From Lactobacillus kimbladii (GTDB lineage: Bacteria > Bacillota > Bacilli > Lactobacillales > Lactobacillaceae): 64,000 nucleotides of DNA. Location of the stretch: assembly GCF_014323605.1 (NCBI RefSeq), contig NZ_SCMB01000001.1, forward strand, positions 372,001-436,000, written 5' to 3'. The notes under the pieces are model-generated. The model searched no databases. It was not told the DNA's origin and was given only the letters and a program-made list of their open reading frames with translations. Position 1 is the stretch's first letter. Each line of letters begins with the position of its first letter. The position numbers were made by a program, and so were the translations under genes. Shown here piece after piece: positions 26,053 to 35,779 of this stretch.

Positions 26053-26092
26053 TTTGAAAACCTATTCAAAGACAGGCTATTATTCTATACTG
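26053..26092 (+). promoter_or_regulatory. Promoter with palindromic operator, SLAP gene F
   Basis: TTTGAA-AACCTA-TTCAAA (26053-26070) matches the element before 21828. TTCAAA is followed 17 bases later by TACTGT. Conservation across the two duplicates, while nearby sequence has diverged, argues for function. Confidence 0.6.
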
Positions 26093-26128
26093 TACGTAAG
26101 GTATTTAATCAATTTTTGAGGTGATTAC

Positions 26129-27574
26129 ATGAAATTAAATAAAAAATTCGTTTATGCTTCCATAGCAAGCATTCTTGCTATTAGTCCTATGCTACCCGCA
26201 GTAATGCCAAGCAATACAGAAGTATTAGCTGCTAAGACTGATACTCTCACGTTGAATCATAATTCTTATGTTTATACGGCTCAGGGCAAGCGCACCTATT
26301 ATAACGGTAAGAAGACTATACGTATGGGCACCACTGTAAACGGTAGTGCCAAAACAACTTCAATTAATGGTAAAAGCTACTATCCTTTAACCGGTGGTGC
26401 CTACGTTAAGGCCGCTAATGTTGGTGTTGTTAACAAACAGGTACAAGATGGAAACTTGGAGCTCAATTACAATTCTTACGTCTATGATAAGAATGGCAAG
26501 CGTTTGGGGAAATTCCGTGGTAGTAAAAAGAATACGCATTTGCGCAAAGGCACCCCTTTGAAATACTCTGGTTCTATTGAAAAAATTGACCGGAATAGCA
26601 AACAGTATTTCCTAGTCAATGATGATAACTATAATCAGTCATGGCTCCCCTATGAAAAAATTGGCGGCAAATACTACTATAGTATTGGAGCTGGCGGCTA
26701 TGTTAATGCGGCCAATGTTGGGCAGATAGATAATAAATCACTTTACACAACTGATGTAAGTGTGAAAGTTAATACAACTAGTGCTATACAGGTTGGCACC
26801 GGTAAAGAGCGTACAAGTATCAAACCTGGAGAAAAGGTCAAAGTTGATCGCGTCTCTCAAGTATTGTCTGGACCATCATACAGAGCTAGTTATCGCATAA
26901 GCGGAACAAAGACAGGCTTTTTCGCCACATCTATAGTAAATAAAAAGCCAAGACAGCAGCTTCTTAACTATACATATTTTACTTATGTTTCTGCCAGCAA
27001 GAATATCGATGCTTATGATGCCAACGGACAGGCTCGTTCAAACCTAACGGCAATAAACGGTGCAACTACTTCTTTTGCTAAAGGCACTTTCATACCCGTT
27101 GATGAGGAACTATACATTTGGAATAACAAGGAAAACAAGGCTGAGTTATATTACCACCTTGCTCCAAATACAACTGTGAGTGACATTTCTCTCCAGACAA
27201 TTAACAAAGACAGTATGACTTTTGTTAAAGCAGCTGACAGCGAATTTGTTTCTGGACCATTGTTAAAGCCTGTTAATACAGTAGATGAAGCCAAGGCAGA
27301 CGCCAAGGTATCTACTGAAACTGATAAACAAGACCTGCAAAAAGCAATCAGTCAAGATGAAAAAGTTAAAGCAAGTGAGAATTATCAGCAATACAGACAT
27401 GAAACATATGATGCAGCTTTAGCATATGCAAAGCAAATTAATAGTTCAAATACAGCCAGCCTGCAAGAGGTTAAACAAATTACACTCACCTTAAAGAATC
27501 AACAGAATAGTTGGTTTCTTCCAGCTGATGAATTAAAAGTTAATAGTATGCTGGCTTTAACGAGACCATTCTAA
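26129..27574 (+). CDS. SLAP-domain surface protein F
   Basis: This 481-residue exported protein is nearly identical to protein E over the first 205 residues (signal peptide and three SLAP repeats) and clearly diverged in the C-terminal module, which still has ELYIWNNKENKAELYYHLAP and LKPVNTVDEAKADAK. It ends with a FIVAR-like helical part (YDAALAYAKQINSSNTASLQ). The sharp change in identity between halves suggests conversion between the N-termini or selection for diversity in the exposed half. GAGGTG precedes the ATG. Confidence 0.8.
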   Translation: MKLNKKFVYASIASILAISPMLPAVMPSNTEVLAAKTDTLTLNHNSYVYTAQGKRTYYNGKKTIRMGTTVNGSAKTTSINGKSYYPLTGGAYVKAANVGVVNKQVQDGNLELNYNSYVYDKNGKRLGKFRGSKKNTHLRKGTPLKYSGSIEKIDRNSKQYFLVNDDNYNQSWLPYEKIGGKYYYSIGAGGYVNAANVGQIDNKSLYTTDVSVKVNTTSAIQVGTGKERTSIKPGEKVKVDRVSQVLSGPSYRASYRISGTKTGFFATSIVNKKPRQQLLNYTYFTYVSASKNIDAYDANGQARSNLTAINGATTSFAKGTFIPVDEELYIWNNKENKAELYYHLAPNTTVSDISLQTINKDSMTFVKAADSEFVSGPLLKPVNTVDEAKADAKVSTETDKQDLQKAISQDEKVKASENYQQYRHETYDAALAYAKQINSSNTASLQEVKQITLTLKNQQNSWFLPADELKVNSMLALTRPF

Positions 27575-27611
27575 ATACTTTTTACTCTGTTTAATAAATT
27601 TCAATTAAGGA

Positions 27612-27668
27612 TTAACTTCCGATATTTAACGAAGCTAGTCCTTTTTGTTTTGTACTGATTCTTTTTTG
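27612..27668 (-). pseudogene. Degraded IS3-family transposase tail
   Basis: The minus-strand frame KRISTKQKGLASLNIGS followed by a stop is a decayed version of the transposase ending at 23346. Its position right after SLAP gene F mirrors the relic after SLAP gene E, so the duplicated block included the IS fragment. Confidence 0.55.
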
Positions 27669-27911
27669 ACTGCAAATTTTTTATAACTATCCACTTGCTA
27701 TTTACAATAAAAACAGAAATTAGCCTTATGATCTGATATAGATTGTGATCTCCAAGCTTAAAAAAGTTCTTAACATCTAAATAGATTATTTGTTTAATTT
27801 TAGGTTGGTTTTTAGATTATTTTGACTTTTAATTATTTATCTGCCTATAATTTATCTATTAACCACAGGCTAGTTATATTAATATGTAATTTTATTTGTA
27901 AGGATTTACTT

Positions 27912-28568
27912 ATGGCAAATAATCAGAATAACGAAAAAAATGAGAAAACAAAACAATTTTATGATTTTTTAAAATATACAATAGTCTTATTTGCGATTTT
28001 TATTTTAATTAATTTTTTACTGACAAAATATTTAATAGTTAAATGTTCCGTGTCTGGCATTTCAATGCAACCAACTTTTGAAAACCAAGAAAGAGTTATA
28101 GCTAATCGCAATAGCAAATTGAAACGAAATGAAATTGTCATTTTAAAGGCTCCGGATGAACGTAATTCCTTTTATATAAAAAGAATTATAGGATTACCGG
28201 GTGAAACTGTTACTGGAAAAAATAATAAGATTTATGTTAATGGCAAAAAAATAAATCAAGACTATTTAAAACCAGGATTTAAGCTAACGGATAACGAAGA
28301 CGGCTTTTATGGTACAAAATATTCTTACACTGCTGACTTTTCAATTCGTTCTTTAGCAAGAACAAAAGAATATAAAAGGATTTATTCCCCTTCTCAATTA
28401 AAAGAAATGAAAAGTACTAACAAAGTTCCCAAAGGTTCATATTTTGTAATGGGTGATCATAGGAGCGTTTCAAAAGATAGTCGTTATATAGGCGCAATCC
28501 CTAGAAGTAAAATTGAAGGCGTTGTTAAATATCGCTATTGGCCACTTAACAGAATCAAAGTATATTAA
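27912..28568 (+). CDS. lepB: Type I signal peptidase
   Basis: This protein is 218 residues from ATG 27912 (AAGG upstream); a longer start at 27822 gives an unlikely leader. One membrane anchor (residues 21-38) is followed by the catalytic Ser51 in SGISMQPTF and catalytic Lys90 in YIKRIIGLPGE. The later family box MGDHRSVSKDSR is present. It cleaves signal peptides of exported proteins at the outer membrane face, and could serve the many exported proteins in this window. It has its own terminator. Confidence 0.9.
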   Translation: MANNQNNEKNEKTKQFYDFLKYTIVLFAIFILINFLLTKYLIVKCSVSGISMQPTFENQERVIANRNSKLKRNEIVILKAPDERNSFYIKRIIGLPGETVTGKNNKIYVNGKKINQDYLKPGFKLTDNEDGFYGTKYSYTADFSIRSLARTKEYKRIYSPSQLKEMKSTNKVPKGSYFVMGDHRSVSKDSRYIGAIPRSKIEGVVKYRYWPLNRIKVY

Positions 28569-28605
28569 AAAGGATTAAGTCCAAATTTAGGTCTTAATCC
28601 TTTTT
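28567..28605. terminator. Terminator of lepB, bidirectional
   Basis: AAAAAGGATTAAG pairs with CTTAATCCTTTTT. It also lies just past the convergent ABC permease gene ending at 28617. Confidence 0.85.
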
Positions 28606-28616
28606 CCTTTCACTTT

Positions 28617-29405
28617 TTATAACTCTGCTAATCTTTTTTCATCTAAATGAAACATAATCATGCAATAAAATAATAATATTGCAGTCATAAACACCACCAC
28701 ATAGATGTTAGTCATAATTCCAGGGAGTTCACGTAAGAAATCAGCAGGTGAATAACTTATGAAATATGGCAAACGGATAGTTGCATTCATTAATAATAAA
28801 ACTATTTGCAAAACTAAACCTGTACACATGGCAGCAAACTTATTTTTAATCCACAAAGAAGTAACCATTGCGAATACAGAAAATAATCCACCCCAAAGAG
28901 AAGAAAATATAATTGACAAAATAGCGTGGACAAATGGATGGGAATAATAAAGGGAGACAAACAGCATAGTAAAATTTCTAGCACCAATATTAATATTAAG
29001 TAAGTTATCGGGCTTAATATTAGGTAATATCATAAACCAAGATAAGAAGTTAAACAGTAAAGGAACAGCGATCACAATAAAACCTGTCATAAATGCAATC
29101 CCTAGGTATCCTAACAAGATTTGTTTAATGGACTTCTCCATCTTTAATTTATAAAAATAGCCGTTGGTAAAATCTTCTTTTAATAATGTACTGGCAGGTA
29201 AACTCGCTATTAAAGGTAACAAGATAAAAAATATAGTAGGTACAAAAGTAAAACCATCTATTGACATCCACATAGTATAAGGTGAGTTTGTCGCAGGAAT
29301 ATTTTTAGACGCAGAAACGCCACATTGTACAACGCTAATACTTATTCCTATAACCAATGCCAAAAACAACCATAATTTATTCAAACGTGACCACAAAAAT
29401 TTCAT
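28617..29405 (-). CDS. ABC-2 type membrane protein
   Basis: This 262-residue protein has a signal-anchor-like first helix (residues 12-30) and five more transmembrane segments, the layout of ABC-2 permeases. A large extracytoplasmic loop lies after the first helix. It is the last gene of a compact minus-strand cluster with an ATPase gene (29930-30565), so the two probably form one transporter. Substrate unknown; similar clusters export or exclude antimicrobial peptides. Confidence 0.65.
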   Translation of the reverse strand: MKFLWSRLNKLWLFLALVIGISISVVQCGVSASKNIPATNSPYTMWMSIDGFTFVPTIFFILLPLIASLPASTLLKEDFTNGYFYKLKMEKSIKQILLGYLGIAFMTGFIVIAVPLLFNFLSWFMILPNIKPDNLLNINIGARNFTMLFVSLYYSHPFVHAILSIIFSSLWGGLFSVFAMVTSLWIKNKFAAMCTGLVLQIVLLLMNATIRLPYFISYSPADFLRELPGIMTNIYVVVFMTAILLFYCMIMFHLDEKRLAEL

Positions 29406-29415
29406 TTTATTCTCC

Positions 29416-29940
29416 CTATTCTAGCAGAAGCGAATATTTAACATAGTGCTTTTTAGCTGGTACCAAGAAACTGAAACGTAACTTTTGATTGCGCATGTCA
29501 TATGAATAGCGCGGAATAGTAAAGTCCATTGTAAAAGGCTGCTTGCCATGCTCCAATGCTTTATAAGGATTAATACTGTGATGACTTTTGTCATACAATT
29601 TTACCGAGGGATTGCTTGTACCATAAGGATTATTTAGATACATATTTTCTATAAAATTAGGATTGTTTTTTCTCTCGCCATAGAATGGCCGGCCAGTTTG
29701 ACGTATATTAAATTTGACTTTGGCTTGTACAGCGTCTTTACTTTTCTTAACTGCAGCTTCATGAACAATAAAGTTAACGTGATAGGCTTTTACCAATTCA
29801 TTTTTGCGAAAAAGCTGTTCTTTAGTCACACCATACTGCTGAGGATGGGCGTTTACCTGGCGGTAGCGATAAAAGCCCACGCAGCCAACTACAATTATTA
29901 TCACAATTAAGAAGCTCCATAATAATTTTTTATTTTTCAT
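29416..29940 (-). CDS. Membrane-anchored extracytoplasmic protein of ABC cluster
   Basis: This 174-residue protein has one N-terminal transmembrane helix (residues 7-24) and a basic soluble domain outside. A Cys in the helix (VVGCVGF) could be a lipobox but the context is poor. Its start overlaps the end of the ATPase gene by 11 bases, so it is coupled to the transporter. I do not recognise the domain; a substrate-capturing or accessory role is inference. Confidence 0.55.
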   Translation of the reverse strand: MKNKKLLWSFLIVIIIVVGCVGFYRYRQVNAHPQQYGVTKEQLFRKNELVKAYHVNFIVHEAAVKKSKDAVQAKVKFNIRQTGRPFYGERKNNPNFIENMYLNNPYGTSNPSVKLYDKSHHSINPYKALEHGKQPFTMDFTIPRYSYDMRNQKLRFSFLVPAKKHYVKYSLLLE

Positions 29941-30565
29941 AATTTATTGTTCCTTCTTGTACATATAGCTTTTGCGTGGCGACTTTGTTTACAAACTCAT
30001 GATCATGCGAAGCAATAACAAAGGTTGAACCTTTATGGTTATACCCATCAATCAATCTGATTAATTTACCAATACTTTCATGATCCAGCGCATTGGTAGG
30101 CTCATCCAGAACAATTAACGGATAGGCTCCAAGAAAAGCCTGTGCAATTCCTAATTTCTGCTTCATCCCCAGTGAAAATTTCTTAACTTTTTGTTTAGGA
30201 AACCTGGTTAAATCAAAGTATGCCAATAAATCATTAATCTGCTTTTCTTGAATATCCGGATCTAATTTTGCTAGCAAATCTAAGTTTTTATAAGCAGTAA
30301 ATTCTTCTATTAAACTGGGATTTTCAATTAAAATTCCCGCTTTAATTGGATAAGGCTCTTGGACCTTCATCTTCTTACCATTAACTATGACTTCCCCACT
30401 GGTATTTATTAGACCTAAAATCGTTTTTAAGATTAACGTTTTACCGGAACCGTTTATTCCTTCTAAAACAGTAATACTGCCTTCCGGAATCTCTGCACTA
30501 ACATCATGCAATAGTGGCCGTCTTTTCACTACTTTTCCTACTTCATTTAATTCAATAAAACTCAT
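29930..30565 (-). CDS. ABC transporter ATPase subunit
   Basis: This 211-residue ATP-binding protein has Walker A GINGSGKT, signature FSLGMKQKLG, Walker B LIVLDEPTNALD and switch His in VIASHDHEF. It is short, like ATPases of peptide-resistance and lantibiotic-immunity exporters. It sits between membrane-protein genes in a tight cluster (11-base gap upstream, overlap downstream). Confidence 0.8.
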   Translation of the reverse strand: MSFIELNEVGKVVKRRPLLHDVSAEIPEGSITVLEGINGSGKTLILKTILGLINTSGEVIVNGKKMKVQEPYPIKAGILIENPSLIEEFTAYKNLDLLAKLDPDIQEKQINDLLAYFDLTRFPKQKVKKFSLGMKQKLGIAQAFLGAYPLIVLDEPTNALDHESIGKLIRLIDGYNHKGSTFVIASHDHEFVNKVATQKLYVQEGTINYEK

Positions 30566-30575
30566 TTTTTGCTCC

Positions 30576-31280
30576 TTACTCTACACTAAAGAAATGGTCA
30601 ATAATCCCATAAACAATCACCATAATCAAAGTTGCCAGCACTAATAATAAAAAACCAGGGAAATTAAATCTCATAATTATCAAGTTATTCAAAGGATTTA
30701 ATGGCCACTTTAAAAGAGATGTCATTATCAAAAGTGAAGCTGGAATAATCAGACCCAATGCCGAATTAAACTTTCCAATTGTACCTTGCAAAATAAGCGT
30801 GAAGTATATTCCTAAAAAATTGTTGATGAAAAGTAGTGGGATCGCCTGCCAGTCAGCTAAATTAAAAAAAGACAAAGAGGGCAATTTAAATAAAGCCGTA
30901 ACAAGCAACATAACTAAAAGTGTAACAAACACATAGGCAAAAGCTATTACTCCCATTAATAACATAGTGACGACAGTAAAATTTTTCGGTGGAATTTGTA
31001 ATCCTCTTAGGTGCATAATGGTAGTTTGCCAAAGCAGTTTAAAGCTATTTAATACAATAAGCAGTGGTATTAAGAAATAGACCAGCCACAAAATAAAATT
31101 AAAAGATGTACCTTGACTGGTATCGGCAAAGAAAAGATTAAATATAGAAGTATGTGAACTATTAATTAGCTGCGTACTGAGAAAAATAATTGAAAAGCAG
31201 ATCAAACTTAGCCAGCAAATAAAACGGAAGCGAATTATTTGCCATAAATATAGTAATTGATTCCAAAACAAACGTTTCAT
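30576..31280 (-). CDS. Multi-pass membrane protein of ABC cluster, paralogue 1
   Basis: This 234-residue protein has about six transmembrane segments. It is clearly related to the next upstream gene product (shared LFWDQ/NQLLYLWQ start, LRGL..PP..F/NFAVV, INNFLGI, and GLIIP..LLIM motifs). It lies 10 bases before the ATPase gene, so it is probably the second permease of the transporter. No known family is recognised with confidence. Confidence 0.6.
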   Translation of the reverse strand: MKRLFWNQLLYLWQIIRFRFICWLSLICFSIIFLSTQLINSSHTSIFNLFFADTSQGTSFNFILWLVYFLIPLLIVLNSFKLLWQTTIMHLRGLQIPPKNFTVVTMLLMGVIAFAYVFVTLLVMLLVTALFKLPSLSFFNLADWQAIPLLFINNFLGIYFTLILQGTIGKFNSALGLIIPASLLIMTSLLKWPLNPLNNLIIMRFNFPGFLLLVLATLIMVIVYGIIDHFFSVE

Positions 31281-31441
31281 AAAGACCTTCTTTTTAAGAG
31301 TGGGGGTAGCCGCAACAATAAAGATAAATTAATTTGACTATTATAAATAGCCAGTTTTTGTTTCTTATTTTTTCATTATCGTTTAATTCTATACATTCAT
31401 AGTACCATTTTAGAATTATTAAAAATAGTAGAATTAGACTT

Positions 31442-32185
31442 TTAATAATCTGGTTCACTATAACGGTCAGTAATTAAATAGACAATTAGCATTAATAGCG
31501 TTGTAACTAATAACAACAGAATATTGTTCTTATTGATCCGCAACAACATTAAACTATTGAGCGGATTATATTTCCAAGTGGTGTAAACAGTCATTATAAG
31601 CCAACTAAAAGGAATAATTATGCCCAGTGGAGCATTGAAGCGACCGATAGTGGCCTGAATTATCAACAACAGAAATATTCCTAAAAAATTATTAATGACC
31701 AATACTAATAAAGCTGATAATCCGTGAAATTGTAATAGTTTAAAATTTTTTAGCCAGGAAAAATCAGTCACTAAAGCCATGATTCCTTCTGTTAGTGCCA
31801 CATAAATGAGGGTGATCAATCCCATTAACCCAATGTTAACTACAGCAAAATTTAATGGTGAGTATCTCAGCCCTCGCAATTGCATTCCCCTTACTTGCCA
31901 TAATTGTTTAATACCGCTTAAGACTATCAGTAGCGGTACTACAAAATAAACAAACCAAAAAACAGGCAAAATAACTTGGCGTGATTTAACAGCGTTAAAA
32001 TCAACACCCATGAAAAAAATAGGAACTATAGCAGAATTCGGCATTAATTTCAACATCAGTATTACAAAGCTTATTAAGCCTAACCAAAAAAGAAAGCGTG
32101 ATTTTATTAGTTGCCACAAAAATAAAAATTGATCCCAAAATAAATTTACAAGAGATGTTTTTGAGTCTACCGCTTTAGAATGCAA
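31442..32185 (-). CDS. Multi-pass membrane protein of ABC cluster, paralogue 2
   Basis: This 247-residue protein has about six transmembrane segments and is a paralogue of 30576-31280 by tandem duplication. The 161-base gap to the next gene probably holds a separate promoter. Shared phrases include NLFWDQFLFLWQLIKSRFLF and INNFLGIFLLLIIQATIGRF. Function unknown; it may form alternative transporters with the same ATPase. Confidence 0.6.
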   Translation of the reverse strand: MHSKAVDSKTSLVNLFWDQFLFLWQLIKSRFLFWLGLISFVILMLKLMPNSAIVPIFFMGVDFNAVKSRQVILPVFWFVYFVVPLLIVLSGIKQLWQVRGMQLRGLRYSPLNFAVVNIGLMGLITLIYVALTEGIMALVTDFSWLKNFKLLQFHGLSALLVLVINNFLGIFLLLIIQATIGRFNAPLGIIIPFSWLIMTVYTTWKYNPLNSLMLLRINKNNILLLLVTTLLMLIVYLITDRYSEPDY

Positions 32186-32407
32186 TTGTTCTCTCCTTAT
32201 TTGTTTACACTCGCACTTCTTAAAAATGAAATAGCTTACACCAATACTACCACTTGTATAGAATTAAAAAAACACTATTAAATTTGGCAGTACAACTTTA
32301 ATAGTGCTTTTATTATATCTAGACATACAAAAGAGCTTCCTAATTATTATTGAGAGCGCTAAAATAACTTTAACTCATAAAGCAATAAATATAAGAAAGG
32401 AATTTTC

Positions 32408-32845
32408 ATGATTAGAAAATGTGAAGTTGCTGACAGTCCAGCTATTCAAAAAATCAATCAAATTGAACTAGGTTATGATTATCCTGTAGAAAAAACGGCT
32501 GCCAACATTAAAAGGCTGCTAAATGATCCTGAACATCATTATCTCTGGGTCTTTGAAGATGATAATACCAAAAAAGTTGAAGGTTATTTGCATGCAGAAG
32601 TTTTTGAAGAAACCTATTTTGACCCCATGTTCAACGTTTTAGCTTTAGCAGTAGATTCTTCTGTGCAAAAGAAAGGCATTGGCAGTCAACTTATGCATAC
32701 TTTGGAAAAACAGGCTAAAAATTTAGGCATGAAAGAAATTAGGTTAAATTCAGGAGAATCACGTTTAGGTGCTCATAAATTTTACGAAAAACTGGGCTAT
32801 ACCAGTAATAAAATTCAAAAACGATTTGGTAAAAAGTTGGATTAA
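32408..32845 (+). CDS. GNAT-family N-acetyltransferase
   Basis: This 145-residue protein has the acetyl-CoA binding motif of the GNAT fold (VDSSVQKKGIGSQLMHTLEK, matching R/Q-x-x-G-x-G/A) after the strand FNVLALAV, and the late motif ESRLGAHKFYEKLGY. The substrate is unknown. It is monocistronic, with AAAGGAA upstream. Confidence 0.8.
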   Translation: MIRKCEVADSPAIQKINQIELGYDYPVEKTAANIKRLLNDPEHHYLWVFEDDNTKKVEGYLHAEVFEETYFDPMFNVLALAVDSSVQKKGIGSQLMHTLEKQAKNLGMKEIRLNSGESRLGAHKFYEKLGYTSNKIQKRFGKKLD

Positions 32846-32888
32846 CAACTTAATAATATAGCACTTTAATTTAAAATATTTTCCAAAC

Positions 32889-32927
32889 AAAAACCCGCCT
32901 TATCTACATGATCAAAGACGGGTTTTT
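32889..32927. terminator. Bidirectional terminator
   Basis: AAAAACCCG pairs with CGGGTTTTT. It serves the acetyltransferase gene and the convergent mle operon. Confidence 0.85.
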
Positions 32928-32947
32928 ATAACATGAATTTTTATTAA

Positions 32948-33913
32948 TTATATTAGCATTTGCGTGATTTCCAAAACTACTGGTACAACTATTACGAATA
33001 AAACTGTTGAGGTAGTCACAACGTTGGTAGCGTATTGCACATCCCCGTGCGATTCACCCACTAAGATTGGCAAAACTGCCAAAGCAGGAGTAGCAGATTG
33101 TACTACTAAGGTTTGTTTAGCTAGACCCGTCAAGGATGGCAGCCAATTTGCACCAACAACAATTAAAAGCATCATTAAAGCCGGTACTAAGATAAAGCGG
33201 CCAAGCAATGCCCAAATGGTATCGCGGTCAAGGTGGATTGACTTCAAACCGGCATCTGCCAATATAATACCAATATAAATCAATGACATCGGCGTGACGA
33301 TGCCCCCAACCATGCTTAACACAGCCGTAATCCAACTAGGAATTGGTACTTCAACTAATAAGCAAATTAAGGCAATTAGAAAACCAACTAATGGTGCTGG
33401 CAACAATTTTTTCCAGTTGAATTTTTGTTGTTTTCCTTTTTGTTCAGTTGGGTCATCGCTAGAAATGAAGAAGACACCAATTGCCCAGGTAGAAACCGTA
33501 TTTAACACATAATAAATTAAAAAGTACGGCATACTTTTTTGCCCAAATAAGGCAATATTTAATGGTAAACCAATAAAAATGGTATTGGCATTCGTAATGG
33601 CGTTAATGAAAGTACCGCGGCGACCTTTGCGGATCCGCAGAAGCTTACATAATATCCATGCGAACAAATAGCTGAGAGCAAAACAGATAATGGCATAGAT
33701 CAATCCGCCTGTTAAGCCAAACAATTTTTGCCGGTTCAAGTATTTTAAGACCGAAACAAAAATTGAAGCTGGTAAAGCAATATTCATAATTAAATAGGAA
33801 ATATTACCTTTAAACTGATCGCCCAGCTTGCCACTGGTGCGCAACCAATACCCTAAAGCAATTACAAGTAACAGCTCAACGACGCTAGTTAATGAAGTAA
33901 TAAAGGCTTGCAT
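32948..33913 (-). CDS. mleP: Auxin-efflux-carrier family permease, likely malate transporter
   Basis: This 321-residue protein has about ten transmembrane segments in two similar halves, as in the AEC (auxin efflux carrier) family. Its gene follows the malolactic enzyme gene by six bases. In lactic acid bacteria this pair exchanges malate for lactate, and the malate-lactate exchange with decarboxylation drives proton motive force. The assignment of malate is by context, not by motif. Confidence 0.8.
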   Translation of the reverse strand: MQAFITSLTSVVELLLVIALGYWLRTSGKLGDQFKGNISYLIMNIALPASIFVSVLKYLNRQKLFGLTGGLIYAIICFALSYLFAWILCKLLRIRKGRRGTFINAITNANTIFIGLPLNIALFGQKSMPYFLIYYVLNTVSTWAIGVFFISSDDPTEQKGKQQKFNWKKLLPAPLVGFLIALICLLVEVPIPSWITAVLSMVGGIVTPMSLIYIGIILADAGLKSIHLDRDTIWALLGRFILVPALMMLLIVVGANWLPSLTGLAKQTLVVQSATPALAVLPILVGESHGDVQYATNVVTTSTVLFVIVVPVVLEITQMLI

Positions 33914-33919
33914 TTATTC

Positions 33920-35563
33920 TCACTCCTGCTCATCTTTATATTCAGGCGCCCAGCGAAGCGCAGCCACTGCCTTGTCACCATCTTGAAAATCATTTTGGTT
34001 GAGGTGATCGGCAATTGCCTTGTTAGCCACAGCTTTTGCTACAGTTTGAGAAAAGACATTTAGTTTTTCAACTGGTGGCAAAACTGCTGCGCCTGGTTTA
34101 CTTGAATCAACAATGCCGCCAAGTGAGTGGGCCGCTACACTAATCATTTCATCACTTAAAATCTTAGCATTAACTGCCAGAGCACCAAGACCAAGTCCTG
34201 GGTAGACCAAAGCATTGTTAGCTTGTCCAATTTCATACTTAGTGCCCTCATAATCAACTGGATCAGCAGGAATACCAGTAGCTACTAAAGCCTTGCCTTT
34301 AGTCCAATGAATTAAATCTTCTGCTTTTGCCTCCGCTAATTGAGTTGGGTTTGACAATGGGAAAATAATTGGCCGCTCGGTATGGGTTGCCATTTCCGTC
34401 ACAATATCCTGAGTGAAAGCACCTGAACGAGTTGAAGTTCCCACTAAAATATCAGGATGAACTGCTTGTACAACACTCTTTAAATCTTTAAGCTGGTCAG
34501 CATTGCTGAATTCAGAACGTTTCCTGACAAATTGTTTCTGCGCTGGTGTTAAGTCGGGGGTGTCTTCAAAGAGCAGACCTTGTTTGTCAACTAAGTAAAA
34601 GTGCTTGCGTGCTTCATCAGGTTGTAAACCTGCTTGCAGCATCTCGGCATAGACTTGCTCCACGATTCCTGTGCCAGCTGTTCCGGCACCAAAACAGACA
34701 TACTTTTGATCTGTTAATTTCTGACCACTAATCTTCAATGCTCCCAAGATACCGGCCAAAACAATGACACCGGTACCTTGAATATCATCATTAAAGGTTA
34801 AAATATGATCACGATAGTGTTTTAAAATATTATCAGCATTATCCCGACCAAAATCTTCAAAATGTAAATATAGTCCTGGAAATAATTTTTCTACAGCTTG
34901 CACAAAGCGATCAACAAATTGATAATATGGTTCACCATTTACGCGACGCTGATGGTTGCCTAAGTAGAGCGAATCATTGAGTAATTTGTCATTGTTAGTG
35001 CCAACATCCAGCACTACTGGCAATACACACGCCGGGTCAACACCAGCTGCAGCAGTATAAACCATCAACTTGCCAACAGAAATGTCAACTCCCTGTGTAC
35101 CCCAGTCACCAATTCCTAAAATTTCTTCACCGTCAGTAACCACTATTAGTTTTATATCACGGCCATCAGCCGCATTTTTCAAACTATCTTCGATTTGATC
35201 AGGTTCATTAATTGACAAAAATGCGGCATATTGCGGATTTACAAACAAATGACTGTAATTTTCGATAGTTTCAGCTATCGTCGGGTCATACACAATCGGC
35301 ATAAATTCGGTAACATGCTCACTGAAGACCTTAAAAAACAGCACTCTATTAGTATTAAAAACAGTCATCAAAAAAATGCGCTTTTCCAAATTAGTTGATT
35401 TTTCCTGATACTGCAGGTAAACTTCCCGCGCCTGCTCTTCTAATGACTGCACCTTAGGAGGTAACATCCCTGCCAGCTGATACTTTTCTCGCTGCTCTTC
35501 TGTAAAAGCAGTACCTTTGTTTAAAAATGGGTCATTCAACCTATCTTGTCCTGTTTTAGCCAT
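33920..35563 (-). CDS. mleS: Malolactic enzyme
   Basis: This 547-residue protein is of the malic enzyme family. It contains the malate-binding region ([35 protein letters not shown]), metal/active region ([14 protein letters not shown] and [11 protein letters not shown]) and the NAD-binding loop ([11 protein letters not shown]). Length and gene order fit MleS, which decarboxylates L-malate to L-lactate directly; a plain malic enzyme is the alternative. It is first in the mleS-mleP operon. Confidence 0.85.
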   Translation of the reverse strand: MAKTGQDRLNDPFLNKGTAFTEEQREKYQLAGMLPPKVQSLEEQAREVYLQYQEKSTNLEKRIFLMTVFNTNRVLFFKVFSEHVTEFMPIVYDPTIAETIENYSHLFVNPQYAAFLSINEPDQIEDSLKNAADGRDIKLIVVTDGEEILGIGDWGTQGVDISVGKLMVYTAAAGVDPACVLPVVLDVGTNNDKLLNDSLYLGNHQRRVNGEPYYQFVDRFVQAVEKLFPGLYLHFEDFGRDNADNILKHYRDHILTFNDDIQGTGVIVLAGILGALKISGQKLTDQKYVCFGAGTAGTGIVEQVYAEMLQAGLQPDEARKHFYLVDKQGLLFEDTPDLTPAQKQFVRKRSEFSNADQLKDLKSVVQAVHPDILVGTSTRSGAFTQDIVTEMATHTERPIIFPLSNPTQLAEAKAEDLIHWTKGKALVATGIPADPVDYEGTKYEIGQANNALVYPGLGLGALAVNAKILSDEMISVAAHSLGGIVDSSKPGAAVLPPVEKLNVFSQTVAKAVANKAIADHLNQNDFQDGDKAVAALRWAPEYKDEQE

Positions 35564-35717
35564 TTTTTCACTCTCCGTCTATTTAATTATTATTAGCACG
35601 TACTATATGATTAGACTATAACCAGCATGTAAAAAGTGCAATAAATTAAACTTATATTAACAGCATATAGTATATAATATGTGCTTAAATATAGTTTTTA
35701 TTAAAAATTGTGCAAAT

Positions 35718-35752
35718 AAAAAAACCAGTTCAAGTTAATGAATTGGTTTTTT
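35718..35752 (-). terminator. Terminator of nagA
   Basis: AAAACCA-TTCA pairs with TGAA-TGGTTTT, with T-run on the minus strand, 28 bases past the nagA stop. Confidence 0.75.
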
Positions 35753-35779
35753 ATTCTATATAATAATTAATAAGCTGCT

